Under the pieces are notes generated by a model, which was not told the DNA's origin, made no database searches, and saw only the letters and a program-made list of their open reading frames with translations. The position numbers and the translations under genes were made by a program. A stretch of 39,170 nucleotides of DNA, taken from contig JAGOHK010000038.1 in the NCBI GenBank assembly GCA_017996175.1, positions 1-39,170 of the forward strand. The letters are read 5' to 3'. The DNA comes from Leptospiraceae bacterium. Lineage in GTDB: Bacteria; Spirochaetota; Leptospiria; Leptospirales; Leptospiraceae. Positions 35,295 to 39,170 of the stretch are shown piece after piece (positions within the stretch are counted from its first letter, which is position 1; the number at the start of each line of letters is the position of its first letter).

Positions 35295-36311
35295 ATGGAA
35301 TTATCGGAACATAAACTCAGTTTGCTTGAGAGATTGACTCTCAAGTACTATGAATCCCAAAAAACTTTCAAAAAAGTTCATACTTTTGGCAAAACAAAAA
35401 TATCCCTTCTGCTAATTCCACACTCCAATGATACTATTGTAAAAATTGAAATTTCCCATTATTTATTAGGATTTTTGCTTTTTATCGCTTCTAGTCTATT
35501 CATTTTAGGGTTAAGTTTTTTAGGATACTACCTTTATACTCGAAATAATCACTTAGATCTTTATATTCGTGGAAATACAGAAAAGGTTTTCTTTTTACAC
35601 CACGATTTGATGGCAAATATCTTAGAAAGCACAATCGACGAATTGGTATCTGAAACGGAAGACTTAAGTAAAGTGACATGGGAAAAATCATTAAAAGAAA
35701 GTAGAATTAGCGAAGAGTTTGGGCACTTGAAGGAATCTTCTGAGAAACTTGCTACTGAAGATACAGAACTCTCATCGAATATGAAAATCTATATTTACAC
35801 GGTCGAGAAATTTGCAGGTATTTACGCCAGCCTCTCGAAATTAAAAGCAAACTTCCAAAGCTCCATGGACTACCTTGAAACCAGAGAAAGTATTTTCGAA
35901 TCTATGCCAAGGGGAAGACCACTGGGTCCTGGAGTTGGGCTGATTACTTCTACGTTTGGACATAGAGAAGATCCATTTTACGTTGATGTAGGGGAATTTC
36001 ACAATGGAATAGACTTTGCCTCAGCCAGTGGAACTCCGATTTACGCGACAGCACCGGGTGTTGTTGCAGAGGCATTTGTTTCTGACGGCGGACTCGGAAT
36101 GCACGTTCGAATTAACCATGAAAATGGCTTTTTTACAATGTATGGTCACTGCTCCAAACTCTTTGTGGCGGAGGGAGATATTGTAAAACGAGGGGACATT
36201 ATTGCCCATGTAGGGGCTACTGGAAAAGCGACCGGTTCTCACTTACACTATGAAGTTCATATTGGTCTCGATGCACCAATTAACCCACAGGAATTTATAA
36301 ATATAGATTAG
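35295..36311 (+). CDS. M23 (LytM-type) metallopeptidase, membrane anchored
   Basis: A 338-residue cell-wall endopeptidase or LytM-domain regulator. One membrane helix lies at about residues 57-81 ([20 protein letters not shown]), followed by a coiled-coil-like region (about 105-200), then the peptidase domain. The zinc motif HNGIDFA supplies His236 and Asp240, and [10 protein letters not shown] supplies His318 (with His316). All M23 ligands are present, so it is probably active rather than a degenerate NlpD/EnvC-type activator. The site faces the periplasm. The ATG lacks a clear Shine-Dalgarno. The lgt gene follows after 49 bp, and envelope biogenesis is a shared theme. Confidence 0.9.
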   Translation: MELSEHKLSLLERLTLKYYESQKTFKKVHTFGKTKISLLLIPHSNDTIVKIEISHYLLGFLLFIASSLFILGLSFLGYYLYTRNNHLDLYIRGNTEKVFFLHHDLMANILESTIDELVSETEDLSKVTWEKSLKESRISEEFGHLKESSEKLATEDTELSSNMKIYIYTVEKFAGIYASLSKLKANFQSSMDYLETRESIFESMPRGRPLGPGVGLITSTFGHREDPFYVDVGEFHNGIDFASASGTPIYATAPGVVAEAFVSDGGLGMHVRINHENGFFTMYGHCSKLFVAEGDIVKRGDIIAHVGATGKATGSHLHYEVHIGLDAPINPQEFINID

Positions 36312-36360
36312 TTTTTTTCCTCTTGATTCGAAATTAAAACACTCATCTCTGGTAAATAAT

Positions 36361-37305
36361 ATGATAGATAGAATACCAATTCCTTTTCTTGAAGGCATCT
36401 GGGGTGGTCCTTCCACCTTTTCCATTTTAATGCTAATCGCATTTTTAACCGGCTCAAAACTTCTTCCCGCAGAATACAAACGCAAAGGTCTAGTGCCTGA
36501 AGCAGCTGATACGATCGTATTTCTAGGTGTGCTCGGAACACTAGTTGGAGCGAAGATTTTTTACATCTTTGAAATCTGGGATCAGATTTTCGTAGTCCCT
36601 GGAATGTTTTCCTACCCTTGGACTCATTGGAATGGATTCCAAGAATTAAATGACCCAGCCTGCCACGTTTGCAAAAATAGCATGGGGCTATGGAGCTCTC
36701 TATTCAACGGGGGCGGACTTGTATTTTACGGTGGATTCTTATTTGGGACTCTTTTTATTTATTTTTATTTAAAGATGAATGAATACGATCTAGGAAAATA
36801 CTATGATGGAATGGCTTCCACGATGGCGATTGGATATGCAATCGGTCGTTTGGGTTGCTTCGTTTCAGGGGACGGATGTTACGGTTTTCATACAGACGCT
36901 AATATTCCCCTACTCGTCTTTAATTTCAAAGGCGCTCACCCTTCCGGAGTTCCTGTTTGGAATACGCCAGTCATTGAATCAGCAGTTTCCTTTTTATTCT
37001 TTCTCTATTTTCATTACTACGCAAGATTTCAAAACTTCAAAAAATGGAGTATCTTTTTCCAATACATCGCCTTACACGGATTAGCCCGTCTTTGTATTGA
37101 ATTCCTACGTGTGAATAAAGCAGTGTTTCCATTTATTGATCCACCGCAAATGGTAAATATTCCAGATGCAAATGGGAATCCAACTTTTCTCACCGGCTAT
37201 TACTGGCATGGTTTTTCTCAATCCCAATACATATCCATTGCATTCATTTTGGTTTCAGCAGTATTTTTTATTAAAATGAAATTGTGGGAAAAAGAACCGG
37301 CGTAA
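36361..37305 (+). CDS. lgt: Prolipoprotein diacylglyceryl transferase
   Basis: Transfers diacylglycerol from phosphatidylglycerol to the lipobox cysteine of prolipoproteins, the first step of lipoprotein maturation in the inner membrane. It is 314 residues with about seven hydrophobic helices. The family signature appears as [14 protein letters not shown], where the E. coli form is GRLGNFINGELWG; this Cys-containing variant is frequent in other phyla. VFYGGFLFG takes the place of [22 protein letters not shown] matches the N-terminal half. The insertion [20 protein letters not shown] is spirochaete-like. ATG at 36361, same strand as the M23 gene. The lipoproteins in this window would be substrates. 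Confidence 0.88.
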   Translation: MIDRIPIPFLEGIWGGPSTFSILMLIAFLTGSKLLPAEYKRKGLVPEAADTIVFLGVLGTLVGAKIFYIFEIWDQIFVVPGMFSYPWTHWNGFQELNDPACHVCKNSMGLWSSLFNGGGLVFYGGFLFGTLFIYFYLKMNEYDLGKYYDGMASTMAIGYAIGRLGCFVSGDGCYGFHTDANIPLLVFNFKGAHPSGVPVWNTPVIESAVSFLFFLYFHYYARFQNFKKWSIFFQYIALHGLARLCIEFLRVNKAVFPFIDPPQMVNIPDANGNPTFLTGYYWHGFSQSQYISIAFILVSAVFFIKMKLWEKEPA

Positions 37306-37389
37306 AATTAACACGGATGATGGATTCGACAGACTCACGAACCGCACCGAGGTAGGCATATTGGAGTTTGATTACTTTAAAGGTAATAG

Positions 37390-37493
37390 CTATACACAAG
37401 CGAGATTGGTTTCCGGTACAGAAAATTTTTTTAGATAGGATTAACAAGATTTACAGGATAAAGAAACCGAAAACCAATCTGTTCTGAGTATAT
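37390..37493. repeat. 104-bp palindromic dispersed repeat, copy 2
   Basis: The same length and layout as the copy at 31845-31948. Inverted repeats AGATTGGTTTCC (37403-37414) and GAAAACCAATCT (37469-37480) differ at one arm position, and outer arms TATAC/GTATAT are retained. It sits between lgt and the SH3 lipoprotein gene. Confidence 0.75.
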
Positions 37494-37586
37494 TTAACTC
37501 GTCACAGGATTTGCTAGTAGTTATGACTTTTAACGATGAACGCAATGCATGTTACGAATATAATTGTTTGATTAGGAGATTGCAAA

Positions 37587-38315
37587 ATGACAAAAAAAAC
37601 ATTCATTTCAAAGATTGCTATAAGTATAATATTAGTTTTTTCAATATCTTGCAAAGATAAATTCAAAGAAAATATGAATTTACCAGCTACCAGATATGTA
37701 AATGCAGATGGGGGCTTGAAAATCAGAAATACGCCCTCAGTTGAAGGCTCTATTGTAACAGTTGTACCGTATGGAGCTACAGTTTCAGTTATAGAAATAG
37801 ACGAAAAGGAAATTGAAATATCTAATCGTAAAGGTAGTTGGTCAAAAATTGAATGGAATGACAAAAAGGGTTGGGTGTTTGGCGGTTTTTTAAGCAATGA
37901 AATTATATTAACAGCTCCCAACTCTTTAGGAATGATTAAAACTAAAGGAGCAATTTTTAGTATACCCAATGACATTGAGAATCGTTTTGCTTTAGAGTTG
38001 TATCCTGGCGGAACTTTCAACGGATATTGTGGTAGTGGTCATTATGGTGGTGGCAAAATGTATGGGAAATGGGCACAAAGTGAAAATGAGGAAATCATAA
38101 ATTTAGAAGGAACTGCAGATCTTGAATGGAACACTGATGAACAAATAAAAAAATCTATAAAGTTTTCAGGACTTGTAGAGTTAAAACAAAAAGAAAATAC
38201 TTACAATATTTATTCCTATACACCAATTGTTCCAATAAATAAAACACCTTGTGAAACACAAATTAAAGATGGAACATGGATATCAAGCGAAGGGGTTGAT
38301 GTAAATTATTTCTAA
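37587..38315 (+). CDS. SH3-domain lipoprotein
   Basis: A 242-residue putative lipoprotein. The signal peptide ends in a loose lipobox (VFSISCKDK, Cys22). Residues about 35-105 are a bacterial SH3 domain (GGLKIRNTPSVEGSIVTVVPYGATVSVIE, then WSKIEWNDKKGWVFGGFL), of the type that binds peptidoglycan or ligands outside the cell. The C-terminal half is a beta-rich domain (FALELYPGGTFNGYCGSGHYGGGKMYGKW) of unknown role. AGGAG precedes the ATG. The gene is isolated between the second 104-bp repeat and another palindrome, and short motifs recur on its two flanks, so it may be a laterally moved unit. Such SH3 lipoproteins are common in Leptospira. Confidence 0.75.
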   Translation: MTKKTFISKIAISIILVFSISCKDKFKENMNLPATRYVNADGGLKIRNTPSVEGSIVTVVPYGATVSVIEIDEKEIEISNRKGSWSKIEWNDKKGWVFGGFLSNEIILTAPNSLGMIKTKGAIFSIPNDIENRFALELYPGGTFNGYCGSGHYGGGKMYGKWAQSENEEIINLEGTADLEWNTDEQIKKSIKFSGLVELKQKENTYNIYSYTPIVPINKTPCETQIKDGTWISSEGVDVNYF

Positions 38316-38479
38316 CGTATGCAATGCGGATAATTGCCTGTATCCCAGAAGATACGGCTTAGTTGGTGAAGTCACAAACCTTTCTAGTCAATTATGGGTA
38401 AGGAAAGAGTAAAAAGATTATTTTGAGAAGTCATTGAATTCGATGTAAGAATTCTGAATAATACTAAAGAGTAATTCAA

Positions 38480-38612
38480 ATTGTCATTCCCGAAATTCCA
38501 CCCGATGCGATACTTCTGCATCCGCTACCGCCAAGCGATATCGGGAATCTCTAGTTCTAAGTAGCATTTTACAGTTATTGAGACCCCCGACAGAAAATTT
38601 CGGGGGTGACAA
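38480..38612. repeat. 133-bp palindromic intergenic element
   Basis: Outer arms ATTGTCATTCCCGAAATTC (38480-38498) and AAATTTCGGGGGTGACAAT (38594-38612) pair with three mismatches. The right part forms its own perfect 8-bp hairpin ACCCCCGA/TCGGGGGT (38582-38589 with 38599-38606). It lies in the 337-bp gap between the SH3 lipoprotein and the enone reductase, where no other gene is visible. A 5-bp hairpin GTATC/GATAC also lies at 38341-38356 in this gap. Confidence 0.65.
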
Positions 38613-38652
38613 TGAGTAATCTCTCATTACATTGAGTTCATGTTATCCAGTT

Positions 38653-39170
38653 TTAAGCTAAAACTTCTTCCAATACCGGATAATCAGTGTAACCCTTTGC
38701 ATCAGCAGTATACAATGTATCCATACTAGGACTTGTTAGGGGAGCATTTTTCTCTAAACGAGTGACTAAATCAGGATTAGCAAGGAAAGGTTTTCCAAAT
38801 GCAATTAGATCTCCAGCTTTAGATTCTAAATCTTTTTCTGCCCTAACTCTATCATAGCCACCACTTAGAATAATAGAATTTTTAAAATTCTCGCGGATTT
38901 TCTGAACTGTAGAAGGCTCTACTTTTGGAGCTCCCATAGAAGAATGATCTACAAGATGAATATAAACAATTCCGATTTCATTTAGCTTTGTCGCCAAATA
39001 GGAATATTCCTCTTCTGTCTCAGGAAAAGGTCCAACGTCATTGAAAGCACCGTAAGGAGAAATACGAATTCCTGTTTTTTCTTTTCCAATTTTTTCTGCG
39101 ACTGCTTTTGTTACTTCAATTACAAAACGTGCTCTGTTCTCAGAGTTTCCGCCATATTCGTCTGTTCTTT
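38653..39170 (-). CDS. Old Yellow Enzyme family alkene reductase (5' end outside window)
   Basis: The C-terminal 172 residues of an FMN-dependent enone/nitroester reductase of the NemA type; the gene continues past the right edge of the window. The first visible residues read RTDEYGGNSENRARFVIEV, the hallmark of the family. GIRISPYGAFNDVGP follows, then IHLVDHSSMGAP and IILSGGYDRVRAE, the FMN-phosphate strand. DLIAFGKPFLANPDLVTRL is the last flavin-site signature. The reading frame is open throughout. A TTG at 38997 is internal, not a start. The substrate is unknown; reduction of enones or nitrate esters is the family activity. Confidence 0.93.
   Translation of the reverse strand, partial: RTDEYGGNSENRARFVIEVTKAVAEKIGKEKTGIRISPYGAFNDVGPFPETEEEYSYLATKLNEIGIVYIHLVDHSSMGAPKVEPSTVQKIRENFKNSIILSGGYDRVRAEKDLESKAGDLIAFGKPFLANPDLVTRLEKNAPLTSPSMDTLYTADAKGYTDYPVLEEVLA

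Noticed and set aside
37514..38020. 168-codon minus-strand frame opposite the SH3 lipoprotein
   Set aside because: Shadow of the real gene; the plus strand has signal peptide, lipobox, SH3 domain and Shine-Dalgarno.
38313..38385. Integron attC site after the SH3 gene
   Set aside because: A TAAC-type end and a hairpin with a bulged base are present, but no matching GTTRRRY end could be placed and no integrase is seen; kept only as a weak cassette hint.
38653..38997. Complete 114-residue gene starting at 38997
   Set aside because: The first codon is an internal TTG; the frame continues upstream to the window edge with clear Old Yellow Enzyme sequence.

Overview
This is an AT-rich spirochaete chromosome segment that most resembles the Leptospiraceae. 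The main clues are adjacent metY-metX-metW genes (direct sulfhydrylation, the route described in Leptospira meyeri), a fliG gene, a seven-transmembrane-sensor kinase carrying a PP2C phosphatase domain, an SH3 lipoprotein, and dispersed intergenic repeats containing TTAACAAGATTTACAGGAT. The assignment rests on gene content and sequence feel, not on a search. No tRNA, rRNA, CRISPR array, transposase or prophage gene was seen.

Layout. 1-3.3 kb: citrate synthase, a palindromic repeat, then two overlapping rRNA-modification genes (RlmI-like methyltransferase and RluE-like pseudouridine synthase). 3.3-5.5 kb (minus): a class I glutamine amidotransferase translationally coupled to an MFS transporter, with an operator-like palindrome in front. 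5.8-8.8 kb (plus): metY-metX-metW. 8.8-11.3 kb (minus): phosphotransferase, DUF6285 protein and zinc alcohol dehydrogenase, tightly packed. 11.6-16.2 kb: a FlgT/LPP20-flavoured lipoprotein, a GalT-like protein, an orphan GHKL ATPase, a pirin and a MORN-repeat protein. 16.5-23.4 kb (minus): a GMC oxidoreductase with a four-cysteine motif, then ATP-grasp, two methyltransferases and a YihY/BrkB membrane protein. The last four form an overlapping or near-abutting run. 23.5-26 kb (plus): a divergent fliG behind a strong promoter, a nitroreductase and a secreted HET-C/phospholipase-C-like protein. 26-28.2 kb (minus): RNase R. 28.5-31.8 kb (plus): a 1088-residue sensor kinase/receiver/phosphatase. 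32-35.2 kb (minus): ssb, a secreted unknown and poly(A) polymerase. 35.3-38.3 kb (plus): an M23 peptidase, lgt and an SH3 lipoprotein. The window ends inside an Old Yellow Enzyme gene (minus).

Most unusual points. (1) The YihY/BrkB protein carries about 350 extra residues with four Asp-box (BNR) motifs, predicted to be an extracytoplasmic beta-propeller inserted between two membrane segments. It ends the ATP-grasp/methyltransferase operon, which has no obvious named pathway. (2) Intergenic DNA holds at least four kinds of imperfect palindromic element. These include a 104-bp element present twice with no length difference; one copy appears to lie inside another palindrome. (3) FliG departs from the family consensus at motor-relevant positions and may be translated from a near-leaderless mRNA. 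(4) The amidotransferase/MFS pair has an 18-bp operator-like palindrome but no regulator beside it.
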